NCBI GenBank assembly: GCA_016285055.1
Contig: JAEEPZ010000011.1
Span: 1-63,498 of the forward strand
Direction of reading: 5' to 3'
Length of the DNA stretch: 63,498 nt
Source: Prevotella sp.
Lineage (GTDB): Bacteria; Bacteroidota; Bacteroidia; Bacteroidales; Bacteroidaceae
Below the pieces are notes generated by a model that did no database searches, was not told the DNA's origin, and was given only the letters and a program-made list of their open reading frames with translations. Shown here one piece after another: positions 44,383 through 53,784 of the stretch; position 1 is the stretch's first letter, and every line of letters begins with the position of its first letter. The position numbers and the translations under genes are program-made.

Positions 44383-47300
44383 TTATTTTTTATCGGTGAC
44401 TTGAATCGTGATTGACTTGGCGGTGCCGTGGAACTCGGGCGAGTAGGCGCACTGCACGGTGCAAGTGCCTGTCTCGTAGGTTCCGATGCGGTCGATGTAG
44501 TATTCGGTCTCTATGATGTGGCGTCCTTTGGGCAGAAGGTCGAAGAAGTAGTTGGTGGCATAGTCCTTCGGCGTGCAGTAGTAGCCCTCGCGCCAGTTAT
44601 AGCCACTCAGCTGCTTGAGTGGCTCCATGCAGGCGGCACGCTTGTCGTTCACCTGCACGAAGTCATAGTCGCGGTCGGCCTCGATGGTGATGCGCACGGT
44701 GATGCGGTCGCCGACTTTGAGTGTAGAGTTTTGAGTGTAGAGTGTAGAGTTTGTTTCCGCTACCAGCAGTTCACGTTTCACGCTGATGCCGCTCTGCTGT
44801 TCGGCAATGTCGCGTGAGGGCTGTGTGAACTGTGCGTAGACGGCTCCCCACGATGTGCCTGTGGATGTCTTCTGTGCGCTGAAGGTCGAGGGAATGTTGT
44901 CAACGATGGGCACGCTGGTCTTCACGTAGCCAATGCCGGCCGTGGCATTGCTGGTGTCAAGGGGCCTATTGTCTATCCTTAGCTGCGTCTTTGCCTGTGG
45001 TGCCAAGGCTGCTGAGTTGTCGTTGAGGAAGGCGTAGATGGCGTCGACGCTGTTCAGCGGCGTGTCCCAGGCCTGTGTGCGCTTCTGCTGCAGCAGCCAG
45101 CGCTGCATTTCCGCGATAGTGGCGGTGTCGGCAGGTGTCAAGAGCTTCATGGCCTCGATGGCGGCCACCTGCGTGGGCATCTTGTAGTCGCGCCATGAGT
45201 AGCTGGCCCGCTGTGTGTCGTAGTAGCGGCCCATGTCCTCGCGATAGACGGTCCACTCCTTCAGGCTCTTCACGTAGGTCTTGTTCTGCAGGATGATGGC
45301 CGAGAGTGCCTTCTCGTAGATGGTCTGGTTCTTCGTCTCTTTCTTCAGCAGTTCTTTCAGGTAGCTGTTGGCGTCGGCCACCTCCTTGGGCAGCACACGG
45401 CCGTCGATGGCACAGATGTAGAGCCACTGCAAGGCGCGGAAGCTGGGGAAGGTCTGCTTGTAGCCCTTCTGTTCCTGCTTCTTCATTTCTTTCACCAATG
45501 TCACGATGTCGTCGCCAAGGAATGAGAAGGCGTTGTCGAGCATGTCAGACGTCTCGTCCTGCTTCTCCGTCATCTTGTTCAGACGCACCAGCATCTCGCT
45601 CACGGCGGTGGTGATATAGCTGGAGCCGTCCATGCCGGGCCACCAGCTCCACGAGCCGTCGCTGTTCTGCAGTTTGCCCAGCTTTTCGATGGCTGTGCTC
45701 AGACGCTGGTCGATGGCGTTCTTGTCGAAGAAGGTGCTGAGCTGTTGCTTCTGCTCCTGTTCGCGGTTAGCGTCCATCACCCACGGCGTCTCGCTGAGCA
45801 GCAGGTCTTTCAGCTCCTCGTTCTTCTGAAGTGAAGAGTGCAGAGTGTTGAGTGTTGAGTTTGCTCCCGCCGTCTTTTCTTCCTGTTTCCACTGCTCGAA
45901 GACATGCTTCGCCGTGGGGTTTTGTGCGAGGATATGTCGGCCTATGGCATTGGCATAGAACGAGGTGGCCTGGCACACGGCGCAGTCATCGTGCGGATGG
46001 CCTACGGTGGGCAGCGCCTGAATCATCAGCCAGGCCGGGTTGTTGGTGTACTCAACGGTCAGTGTAGCGTGTGGCGTGTTGCGCGTAGAGTTTGCTACTG
46101 CATCAGGGAAGAGCTGCTTCACATTCACCTCTTTAGTACCGGGTCCGTTCTGCGTGAAGGGCACGGTAACGGTGACGCGCTCCGATGAGGGCAGCACGGG
46201 CAGATAGTGCTGCTCGCCGTCGCTGTGTGTGGGCGTTGTGATGCTCACCCGCACAATCCAGAGTCCCGGCTCCAGTCTGAGTGCTGAACTCTGAGCCCTG
46301 AAGTCTGAGTTCTGAAGTCTGAAGTCAACAGCTGTGGTCGAACTGTCGGCAACGCTGACCTGCTGCTTCTGCTCAAAGACCACCTTTTCCGTCTCCGGGT
46401 CGAGCAGCTGCAGCATGGCTGTGCCGCTGATGGGCTTGTCGCTCATGTTCATCACGCGGGCGCTGATGGTGCCCTCGTCGTCCTGGCGCAGGAATCGGGG
46501 CATGTTCGGCTGTATCATCACATCCTTGCTGGCCACGGCTTCGTCGGTCAGCTCACCGACCATCATGTCTTTGGTGTGGGCGATGCCGAAGAAGCGCCAA
46601 GTGGTGAGGCTCTCGGGCAGGGTGAACTTCAGCGACACGGTGCCGGTGGCATCGGTGACGAGCTGCGGCATGAAGAACGCCGTCTCCTGCAGGTTCTCGC
46701 GCATCTGCATCTCGGTCTGCTTCGGCCCTTCCTCATCCTTTGACCCATTAACATAGCCAGTCGCCATTGCCTTCTGTGCACCAAAGGCCATTTCGGCCTC
46801 CTCAACGCTCTCTTCGGCTGCAGCGGGCATGGATTCTACCATGTCGTAGAGTCTTACCTCCTCCATTGCGGCGTTCCTGCTCACTTTGCGCATGATACGG
46901 TGCCTGCCCATGAAGTAATAATGGCTGGGCATGATGTCGGTGTCGAAATGGTTGTAGTTCATGCGTGGCACGTTCAATGACGACAGGTTCTTCTCACCAA
47001 AACAATTGATGGATGGCCAGTAGGCCTGTGTCCACGTAGTGTGAGGCACCTGCAAGCGGGTAGGCGGCCACAGGTTCCACGTGTGTGCCAAGAGCTGGTC
47101 GAGGCTTTTGTCATAGAGTGTCGCCATCAGCTGGGCATTGGCAGGTGTGCCGTCGGGCTTGACGACGGTGAGTGTCCATTCCTCCTGCTGGCCGGGCGTG
47201 AGGCGGTTGCGGAATGTCTTCCATTTCACTTTCAGCTGCTTGTCGGGCAGTGGCTTCTTGATTGTGGTGTTGTAGACGTAGTATTCTCCTTCCTTCACCC

Positions 47301-49998
47301 AGGCGAAGGTGAGCAGCACCCCGTGGCCGTACTCTTCCTTGTAGATGAACTTGCGGTTGATGAGCTCGTTGGTGATGTCGGCTGTGCCGCTCTCTATGAG
47401 TTTGTTGCCGCTGAAGATGCCGTACACCACGTGCACGTCCTTGTCCGACGAGCCCACCTGCACGGTGACGGGCTTGCCGTCCATGGGGAAGTGGTCGCGG
47501 CTGGTGTAGAACCAGCTGCGCATGTCGGCCACTGGCCGCTTGTCGTTGAGCGAGAAGACGGTGAACTGCTGCTCGATGGTGTCTTCCTGACAGATGGCTG
47601 ATAGCGTATGGCTGCCACTGCGCAGCGAAGGTACGATGACCAGTTCGTTGGTCTTCGCTTCCTGCCAGCTGCCGTTGTCGAAGCGGTAGCGCACCTGGCC
47701 TTCCAGGTCGGCGCCGGCGGCGTTCTGCAGGTGGAAGGCAATCTTCGTCTCGTCTTCGTTCAGCACTTTCTCGGGCATGATGACACTGAAGGCCGTCTTT
47801 CTGTTGCCCAGGGGCAGCGACATGGTGCCTTGATGCGTCTCGCCGGCCTGGTCGGTGACGTCGGCTGTGATGACGAAATTGTAGAACATGGGATGCAGCG
47901 ACTGCGGCACCACAAGCGGCATGTCGGCTGTAAACTCACCCTTGTCGTCGGTCACGGCCTCGCCCTCGGCCAGCAGCAGGTCGTCACTGCCGGTGCCGAT
48001 GTAGCCCGTCTGCCAGTAGCGCGAATAGCTCATCCACCAGAAGGCGGCGCGGCGCATCACCTTGTATTTCACCGTGGCACCCTGTACGGGCACACCGGCA
48101 TAGCTGCGCACATGGCCCACGGCCTCAACGGTGTCGCCGGCCTCATAGTCACGCGTCACCTGCGGGATGAACACCTCGAAGGTGGGCCGCTTGTATTCCT
48201 CCACGGGGAAACGGTACCTCTCGTCTCTGACGCTGAGGCTGAACTCGCCTGTCAGGCCCTGTGTGGGCAACGTGAACGATGCCGAGGCCGTGCCAAACTC
48301 ATCGGTGGTGACTGTTTGTTCTTCCAGCAATTGGAAGTTGGCATCCCTCAGATAGATGGTCAGTTCCTCGTTGGCCAGCACCCGGTTGTCGTTGCCCTCA
48401 TAGTTGCGGTAAAGGATGACGGCAGCGTTCACCGTCTGTCCTGGGCGGTAGATGCTGCGGTCGGTGTAGATGGCTATCTGGTTTTCTTCATTCACTTCTC
48501 CATAATGGAAGCGTCCCCAGTCGTCAATCTCAGGGCAGGCATTGTCGGCCGGGGTGTGTGCACGCAGGCGGAATCTTGAGGCGTCTTTCTCAGGCTTGAT
48601 CACACATTCGCCGTTGACGTCCGTCTTCAGCGTGGCTTTTCCTGCCTTCTGTCCCCAGCCCCAGCGCACGTCCACGGTGGCGTTGCTCACAGGCTGGCCT
48701 GTGGTGGCGTTGACCACGACGATGCGTTTCGCGCTCTCTTCTTCGCCATTGGCTTGGGGCAGCGTCAGCGCCAGCACGCGCAGGTCGCTGACGAAGTAGA
48801 GGCAGCGCGATGTGCGTGTGGCGGGCTGGCTCTCAAACTCCAGCATATACACGCCCACGGGCAGACCGCCTAACAGCATTGAATCGTTAAAGAACTCATA
48901 CTCACGCTTGCCCATGAATTTCTTTGTCTGCGTCATTTCCGGCAGGGCGGTCAGCAGCGGCTTCAGCTTCTTGTAGTGGTCGGGGCTGGCGGGGTTGAGC
49001 TCTGTACTGCCGTCCACATTGACTTTATACACGCGCATGGTGAGCTCGCTGATGCTGCGCAGGGAGGTCAGCTTTACTTTTTTCTCACGCTGCGGAATGT
49101 TGACGTTTTTACTGATAGTGACATCATACCGCGGGTTGGTGAGGTCGCGCTGGCAGTTGCGCAGGTAGTTCATGCGCTGCCATGAGCCCCAGCGCTCTAA
49201 GGCCATGTTGATGTACTGCCATTTCTGCTCGGCGGTGGCATCGGTGTGCTCATCCATATAGTCGTAGCGGTCGATGGCCAGCTCGCCACACTCGGGCAGG
49301 TCTTGAAACTCTGCGATGAGCGAGTCGATGCGCTGTATGTACTTCGATTTGTTCAGCGGCTCCGACTCTATGTCCTCCGGTTCCTTGTTGATGAGCATCC
49401 AGTCGCTGGCAATGAGAGCCGCATGCCGGTTGCCCGCCTTCAGGTAATAGTCGCGCAGCTGTCGGGCGTGACCTGCCGGAAGTCCGATGACGCTCAGCAG
49501 GTCGTCGCCGAAGTAGCGGCTGTGCTCGCCTTTGATGACGAAGGGCTCGTAGTCGGTGGCCTTCACCTTGGCCAGCTCGTCGGGGTAGGCGAGGGCCTTG
49601 TCATAGTATTCCTGGCCTATCTGCTCATGGCGCTGCTCGTCGAGCCAGCTGTTGTGGTAGTAGATGTAGCCCAGCACGGCGTAGTAGACGGCTTGCAGCA
49701 CATGGTTGTCCTCGGCTTGCTCGGCCTGCTCTGTGAGCCGTTCCACGACGGGCTTCAGCGAGTCGGGCGCCACCTCGCATTGCGATTGGGCATGCCGCAG
49801 CTCGGCTTTCAGCAGCTGGCCGTAGGCTTTCTCCTGTTCGGCTTTGGTCACTATCTGGCCCAGAATCTCCTGCTCTGTCTGCGGCAGGTCTTTCATCTGA
49901 GCGTCCTTTGCCTGTTTCCACAGGGCGCTGTATGTCTGCGCGTTCATCATGATAGAAAAGAATATAGCTATGGTAGCAATCAGTAAGGTTTTTCTCAT
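44383..49998 (-). CDS. Alpha-2-macroglobulin family protein lacking the thioester motif
   Basis: 1871 residues with signal peptide MRKTLLIATIAIFFSIMMNA. MG2 is clear (IAIYTDRSIYRPGQTVNAAV), followed by the A2M region (TWRFFGIAHTKDMMVGELTD) and a thioester-like domain (NSDGSWSWWPG). The expected CxEQ thioester reads DDCAVCQ, so covalent trapping is unlikely. The ATG at 49998 is set by the promoter. Four short stretches (NSTLYTQNSTL, NSTLNTLHSSL, NSTRNTPHATL, LQNSDFRAQSSALRLE) come from 7-8-bp repeats in the DNA. A periplasmic protease inhibitor role is inferred. Heads the A2M-DUF1573-meaB-ispH run. Confidence 0.9.
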   Translation of the reverse strand: MRKTLLIATIAIFFSIMMNAQTYSALWKQAKDAQMKDLPQTEQEILGQIVTKAEQEKAYGQLLKAELRHAQSQCEVAPDSLKPVVERLTEQAEQAEDNHVLQAVYYAVLGYIYYHNSWLDEQRHEQIGQEYYDKALAYPDELAKVKATDYEPFVIKGEHSRYFGDDLLSVIGLPAGHARQLRDYYLKAGNRHAALIASDWMLINKEPEDIESEPLNKSKYIQRIDSLIAEFQDLPECGELAIDRYDYMDEHTDATAEQKWQYINMALERWGSWQRMNYLRNCQRDLTNPRYDVTISKNVNIPQREKKVKLTSLRSISELTMRVYKVNVDGSTELNPASPDHYKKLKPLLTALPEMTQTKKFMGKREYEFFNDSMLLGGLPVGVYMLEFESQPATRTSRCLYFVSDLRVLALTLPQANGEEESAKRIVVVNATTGQPVSNATVDVRWGWGQKAGKATLKTDVNGECVIKPEKDASRFRLRAHTPADNACPEIDDWGRFHYGEVNEENQIAIYTDRSIYRPGQTVNAAVILYRNYEGNDNRVLANEELTIYLRDANFQLLEEQTVTTDEFGTASASFTLPTQGLTGEFSLSVRDERYRFPVEEYKRPTFEVFIPQVTRDYEAGDTVEAVGHVRSYAGVPVQGATVKYKVMRRAAFWWMSYSRYWQTGYIGTGSDDLLLAEGEAVTDDKGEFTADMPLVVPQSLHPMFYNFVITADVTDQAGETHQGTMSLPLGNRKTAFSVIMPEKVLNEDETKIAFHLQNAAGADLEGQVRYRFDNGSWQEAKTNELVIVPSLRSGSHTLSAICQEDTIEQQFTVFSLNDKRPVADMRSWFYTSRDHFPMDGKPVTVQVGSSDKDVHVVYGIFSGNKLIESGTADITNELINRKFIYKEEYGHGVLLTFAWVKEGEYYVYNTTIKKPLPDKQLKVKWKTFRNRLTPGQQEEWTLTVVKPDGTPANAQLMATLYDKSLDQLLAHTWNLWPPTRLQVPHTTWTQAYWPSINCFGEKNLSSLNVPRMNYNHFDTDIMPSHYYFMGRHRIMRKVSRNAAMEEVRLYDMVESMPAAAEESVEEAEMAFGAQKAMATGYVNGSKDEEGPKQTEMQMRENLQETAFFMPQLVTDATGTVSLKFTLPESLTTWRFFGIAHTKDMMVGELTDEAVASKDVMIQPNMPRFLRQDDEGTISARVMNMSDKPISGTAMLQLLDPETEKVVFEQKQQVSVADSSTTAVDFRLQNSDFRAQSSALRLEPGLWIVRVSITTPTHSDGEQHYLPVLPSSERVTVTVPFTQNGPGTKEVNVKQLFPDAVANSTRNTPHATLTVEYTNNPAWLMIQALPTVGHPHDDCAVCQATSFYANAIGRHILAQNPTAKHVFEQWKQEEKTAGANSTLNTLHSSLQKNEELKDLLLSETPWVMDANREQEQKQQLSTFFDKNAIDQRLSTAIEKLGKLQNSDGSWSWWPGMDGSSYITTAVSEMLVRLNKMTEKQDETSDMLDNAFSFLGDDIVTLVKEMKKQEQKGYKQTFPSFRALQWLYICAIDGRVLPKEVADANSYLKELLKKETKNQTIYEKALSAIILQNKTYVKSLKEWTVYREDMGRYYDTQRASYSWRDYKMPTQVAAIEAMKLLTPADTATIAEMQRWLLQQKRTQAWDTPLNSVDAIYAFLNDNSAALAPQAKTQLRIDNRPLDTSNATAGIGYVKTSVPIVDNIPSTFSAQKTSTGTSWGAVYAQFTQPSRDIAEQQSGISVKRELLVAETNSTLYTQNSTLKVGDRITVRITIEADRDYDFVQVNDKRAACMEPLKQLSGYNWREGYYCTPKDYATNYFFDLLPKGRHIIETEYYIDRIGTYETGTCTVQCAYSPEFHGTAKSITIQVTDKK
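44719..44753 (-). repeat. In-gene short tandem repeat in the macroglobulin gene (copy nearest the 3' end)
   Basis: Minus-strand ACTCTAC/ACTCAAA units encode NSTLYTQNSTL. Similar tracts lie at 45830-45864 (ACTCAAC), 46058-46100 (degenerate) and 46277-46326 (TCAGACT). Confidence 0.75.
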
Positions 49999-50028
49999 TT
50001 CTCGGTGTGTTTTTGGTTTTGCATTATG

Positions 50029-50036
50029 CAAAGATA
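50029..50036 (-). promoter_or_regulatory. -7 box (TATCTTTG) of the macroglobulin operon
   Basis: Consensus box on the minus strand 31 nt before the ATG at 49998. The rest of the 50037-50308 spacer shows nothing I recognise. Confidence 0.72.
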
Positions 50037-50308
50037 CACTTTTTTATTTAATAATGTGTCGCGCGAGCCACTTTTATATGAAAGTTTAACGATTCGTCGC
50101 CTTGCCCGTTGCTCATATGCCTGGGCAATGGGAGGGCACAGCAAAAAGGGTCTTCTGGTGGGCGACCATACGGGAAGGGTGGTCTGTCGCACGCCAAAGA
50201 CCGAAGGGAGCAATGGGTGAAAGACACTCAGCTGCCAGCCAAAGAGGATGGTGTACCCATTATTGTCACCATCTGTTTGAGTGGCTGACAGCGTAGTGAG
50301 TCATTTCT

Positions 50309-51223
50309 TCAAAAGTAGGATGATGGCAGCTGGGGCACGAACTCTTCCAGGTCGAAAGTGTGAACCAGCTGTTCCAGCGTGTCATTGTATTTTGTCATCT
50401 TCGACAACGTGGTTTTCTGTGTCTCAGCTGGCAGATGCCTTGCCATGTGTTTCAACAGCAGCGTGTGCACTTTCTCGTTGAAGGCATCGTCGCCGATGGG
50501 CTTCTGAAGCAAGCATTTGTACTCCGGTGATTGTAGCACGTCATCGGTGACACGGTTGCACCAAGTTTCAAAAAGCTTGAGTGCATCGTGGTCTGGCAAC
50601 TCATGCAGATAATAATGAACACGGTCGAGTGAATCCAGCATGAGCGGTGAAGGCTTTATTTGCCGAGGTTCAAGCCATTGCCTGTGCATAGGGAGATAGT
50701 GGGACGAAAGACATTCCCTCTCGGCAATGGCATACACCAGCTTCATGGCTGTCGGCGCCTCTATGGGCCGCTTTAAATAAGCCATCAGTGCAAGATAATC
50801 GGAGGGACGCAGCCGTGAACAGTCTATCGGAAATTGCTTGTCGGCCCCCAGGCGTCGGCAGATGAAATAGTAGTTCCGGCCCTGCGACAGCTCTTCCAAG
50901 TGGCTCTTCAGGTAGTCGTCAGAGAAATGGTTCACAATAATCCATGAGCAGCGTTCTTCGTGATATGTCTGCCAAAGCTCTTCAATGATGGGTTGGAACG
51001 ATTTGTCCCATAATGACATGAGACGTGGATAGGCCCAATTCCTGTCAGAGGGACAGGACTGTAGGTGGGCCGTCAATATCTTTTTCTGCAGACTCCAGTC
51101 TAAGTGTGCAAAGCGCTGCTGCAACTCGCGCCTGGCTTCTGATACTTTTCCGCTTTTCTTGTCGCTGTACTCCTTGATGAGTGTAGCTGCTGGCCTGTTA
51201 CGCCTTTTCATTTCGTTTTTCAT
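50309..51223 (-). CDS. Hypothetical protein
   Basis: 304 residues, no signal peptide or membrane segment, basic N-terminus (MKNEMKRRNRPAATLIKEY) and a mostly helical look with many Trp/Tyr/Leu. I do not recognise a family. An ATG at 51211 is an alternative start. Upstream is the long 9-bp minisatellite, then the twin-ABC gene on the same strand. Confidence 0.75.
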   Translation of the reverse strand: MKNEMKRRNRPAATLIKEYSDKKSGKVSEARRELQQRFAHLDWSLQKKILTAHLQSCPSDRNWAYPRLMSLWDKSFQPIIEELWQTYHEERCSWIIVNHFSDDYLKSHLEELSQGRNYYFICRRLGADKQFPIDCSRLRPSDYLALMAYLKRPIEAPTAMKLVYAIAERECLSSHYLPMHRQWLEPRQIKPSPLMLDSLDRVHYYLHELPDHDALKLFETWCNRVTDDVLQSPEYKCLLQKPIGDDAFNEKVHTLLLKHMARHLPAETQKTTLSKMTKYNDTLEQLVHTFDLEEFVPQLPSSYF

Positions 51224-51242
51224 CTTTTTACATTGTGTATTT

Positions 51243-51668
51243 TCGGGAGTTAAAGGAGTTAAAGGCTTTCGGGAGTTAAAGGAGTTAAAGGCTTTCGGGA
51301 GTTAAAGGAGTTAAAGGAGTTAAAGGAGTTAAAGACAAATCTCCTTTACCTCCAAACTTTCCTCCTTTACCTCCCCAAAACCATAGCATAACTATTGTCT
51401 TTAACTCCTTTAACTCCCCAAAACTATAGCATAACTATTGTCTTTAACTCCTTTAACTCCTTTAACTCCTTTAACTCCAAACTTTACTCCTTTAACTCCT
51501 TTACCTCCAAACTTTCCTCCTTTACCTCCCCAAAATATCCATAGCATAACTATTGTCTTTAACTCCTTTAACTCCTTTAACTCCTTTAACTCCTTTAACT
51601 CCAAACTATACTCCTTTAACTCCAAACTATACTCCTTTACCTCCAAACTTTCCTCCTTTAACTCCAAA
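51243..51668. repeat. Long 9-bp minisatellite (GGAGTTAAA and variants)
   Basis: More than 400 bp of GGAGTTAAA on one strand switching to TTTAACTCC, with variants GGAGGTAAA, GGAGGAAAG and GTTTGGAGT, and the CATAGCATAACTATTGTC tail repeated three times. Frames through it encode ELK or GVK strings; it is non-coding by composition. It ends at the stop of the twin-ABC gene. Confidence 0.92.
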
Positions 51669-53012
51669 CTACAGATATTGATATTTGCTGATGCACGCTG
51701 GCAACTCCTCGTTGTAGTGAGTCACCATGATAAGCGTCTTCTGCGGGTCGCGGCAATAGTCGTTGATGATGTCTTTCACCAGCTGCTGCCGTGGCATGTC
51801 GAGCCCGTGCATCGGTTCGTCGAGGATGAGCAGGTCGGGGCTCTTCACGAAGGCGCGGCATACCAGCACGAGGCGCTGTTCACCGCTGCTGAGTTGCGTG
51901 AACGGACGATGTGCAAACGACTCGATGCCAAAGCGTTGCATCCATGTCAGGCAGAGCTGCTTGTCCTCGTCGGTGGCGCGCACATAGAGCCCTACGGTGT
52001 CCTTCAGCCCGCTGGCCACGATGCTCAGTGCCGGCAGGTTGCGCTGGTAGGAGCGGTGCAGCTCTGGCGAGACGTAGCCTATGCGTCGCTTGATGTCCCA
52101 GATGCTCTCTCCTGAGCCGCGGCGATGCCCGAAGAGCGTGATGTCGCAGGCATAACTCTGCGGGTTGTCGGCGCAGATGAGCGAGAGCAGCGTTGACTTG
52201 CCGCTGCCGTTGCGTCCCTGCAGTGCCCAATGCTCGCCTTGGCAGATGGTCCACGACAGATGGTCGAGGATGGTGCGTGTGCCGTAGCGGATGGTGATGT
52301 CGCGGAGAACGGCGATGGGTGGCCCGGAAGCCTCACTCCCAACCCCTCCTGCAGGGGGAAGGGGAGCCAATACTTCTTCCGTTGTATTTCCGTCAACAGG
52401 GTAATTGCTCCCCTCCACCCTGCGGGAGGGGTCGGGGGTTGGGGCTTTTACCTCATCAGCAAAATCGGGTATCTCGTTGGGCCTGGCCACGAGGAGATAG
52501 AGCGTCATGCCCTGTTGGCGCAGCTGTTTCAGTTGTTCCGACAGCATGGTGCGGGCCTCGATGTCGAGCCCTATGAAGGGATTGTCGAGGATGAGCGTCT
52601 TGGGGTTGGCCATCAGCGTCTTCACTAACTGCATCTTGCGCAGCTCGCCGCTGGAGAGGGCGATGACATACTTGTCTAAGAGCGGCTCCATGCCCATCAG
52701 CCTGTAGAGATGCTGCTGTCGCTGCCGGCGCTCAGGAGTGTCACTGCCTGAGAGCATGAATGAGCGTTCTAAGGCCTGGCTGACGGTGGGCGTCTCCTCG
52801 TCGATGTCGTGCTGGTTCCACCGCTGCTGCAGGTAGTAGCTGCGGTCGGTGGCTGTGCCGTAGGTGTCGCAGAAAGCCACATAGCGCACGCTGTCGCTCT
52901 TCATGGCGCGTCGCATGCGTTCAGCCATCTGCGTCTTCCCGCTGGCGTTCAGTCCGTAGATGACGATGATTTGTCCTGGGGCGATGAGTTGAGAGGTGCT
53001 TGCGGCTTCCAT
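51669..53012 (-). CDS. Twin ABC-ATPase (ModF-like) protein
   Basis: Two ABC domains in one chain: Walker A GLNASGKT, signature LSSGEL and Walker B LILDNPF (Asn replaces the catalytic Glu) in the first; [18 protein letters not shown] and [12 protein letters not shown] in the second. No membrane part, as in ModF/PhrA-like proteins of unknown role. The linker between the domains ([14 protein letters not shown]...[14 protein letters not shown]) is a palindromic insert. The start is uncertain: ATG at 53012 overlaps ruvC by 64 nt; ATG at 53048 by 100. Confidence 0.85.
   Translation of the reverse strand: MEAASTSQLIAPGQIIVIYGLNASGKTQMAERMRRAMKSDSVRYVAFCDTYGTATDRSYYLQQRWNQHDIDEETPTVSQALERSFMLSGSDTPERRQRQQHLYRLMGMEPLLDKYVIALSSGELRKMQLVKTLMANPKTLILDNPFIGLDIEARTMLSEQLKQLRQQGMTLYLLVARPNEIPDFADEVKAPTPDPSRRVEGSNYPVDGNTTEEVLAPLPPAGGVGSEASGPPIAVLRDITIRYGTRTILDHLSWTICQGEHWALQGRNGSGKSTLLSLICADNPQSYACDITLFGHRRGSGESIWDIKRRIGYVSPELHRSYQRNLPALSIVASGLKDTVGLYVRATDEDKQLCLTWMQRFGIESFAHRPFTQLSSGEQRLVLVCRAFVKSPDLLILDEPMHGLDMPRQQLVKDIINDYCRDPQKTLIMVTHYNEELPACISKYQYL
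52326..52448 (-). repeat. In-frame palindromic element B in the twin-ABC gene
   Basis: ~42-bp inverted arms: AAAGCCCCAACCCCCGACCC...GAGGGGAGC on the left, GGCTCCCCTTCCCCCTGCAG...GGGTTGGGAG on the right, separated by ~40 bp. No stop in the used frame. Unrelated in sequence to element A. Confidence 0.85.
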
Positions 53013-53590
53013 AGCTTTTGCTGGTTCTTGTTTACAAAGTCTTTCCATCCGCGATAGTGCGGTCCGTCGTTCTCGGGGCGCCCCATCTGCAGGTAGTGGC
53101 AGTAGGCGGCTGCCAGGGCGTCGGTGGCATCCATAAACCGCCCCATCTCGTCCTGCGGAATCTTCAGCAGGCGTTGCAACATGCCTGCCACCTGTTCCTT
53201 TGAGGCGCTGCCGTTGCCTGTCAGGGCCATCTTGATTTTCATGGGCGCATACTCATGGATGGGCACACTGCGCTCGATGGCGGCGGCAATGGCCACACCC
53301 TGTGCACGCCCCAGCTTCAGCATCGACTGCACGTTCTTGCCGAAGAAAGGAGCCTCGATGGCCATCTCGTCGGGCAGGTACGACTGTATGATGCCAGTGA
53401 CACGCTCGAAGATGTGGCCCAGCTTCAGGTATCCGTCTTCAAACTTGCGCAGGTCTATGATGCCCATTGTCACCATCGTGGCCTGCTGGCTGGTGCGGCG
53501 GCCACCGGCTGCAGTGGCTGATGAAACCTTTAGAACACCGTATCCCATGATGTTCGTGCCGGGATCGATGCCTAGAATAATCTTATCCAT
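52949..53590 (-). CDS. ruvC: Crossover junction endodeoxyribonuclease RuvC
   Basis: Holliday-junction resolvase of 213 residues: [14 protein letters not shown] (catalytic Asp), [22 protein letters not shown] (Glu) and [12 protein letters not shown] (DxxD). A Ser/Gln-rich tail extends ~25 residues past the usual end. Its promoter box ends 8 nt before the ATG, so the mRNA is probably leaderless. Confidence 0.95.
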   Translation of the reverse strand: MDKIILGIDPGTNIMGYGVLKVSSATAAGGRRTSQQATMVTMGIIDLRKFEDGYLKLGHIFERVTGIIQSYLPDEMAIEAPFFGKNVQSMLKLGRAQGVAIAAAIERSVPIHEYAPMKIKMALTGNGSASKEQVAGMLQRLLKIPQDEMGRFMDATDALAAAYCHYLQMGRPENDGPHYRGWKDFVNKNQQKLWKPQAPLNSSPQDKSSSSTD

Positions 53591-53597
53591 GACGCTG

Positions 53598-53605
53598 CAA
53601 AGTTA
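53598..53605 (-). promoter_or_regulatory. -7 box (TAACTTTG) of ruvC
   Basis: Consensus box immediately before the start codon on the minus strand. Confidence 0.65.
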
Positions 53606-53620
53606 CAAAGAAACGAGCGA

Positions 53621-53654
53621 ATGTCAAAAGAAAAACCGCTTTTTCTTTTGACAT
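53621..53654. promoter_or_regulatory. Perfect 15-bp palindrome between ruvC and the kinase gene
   Basis: ATGTCAAAAGAAAAA-ccgc-TTTTTCTTTTGACAT lies in the divergent promoter region, upstream of the ruvC box. It could be an operator or a bidirectional terminator; the low GC and A/T tracts argue for either. Confidence 0.55.
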
Positions 53655-53753
53655 TCCGAGTGTCAGTAGCTCCGGCAAAGCCAAAGTGACTCCTTTTTCA
53701 CGCAACAGGGATATTTTTTTTCACAATAATTTGGACAATTGAAATTAAAGCAG

Positions 53754-53761
53754 TATTTTTG
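53754..53761 (+). promoter_or_regulatory. -7 box (TATTTTTG) of the receiver-kinase gene
   Basis: With TTTGG about 19 nt upstream; 23 nt before the ATG. Confidence 0.68.
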
Positions 53762-53784
53762 CACTTTCTTAGTAAATCAATTCT

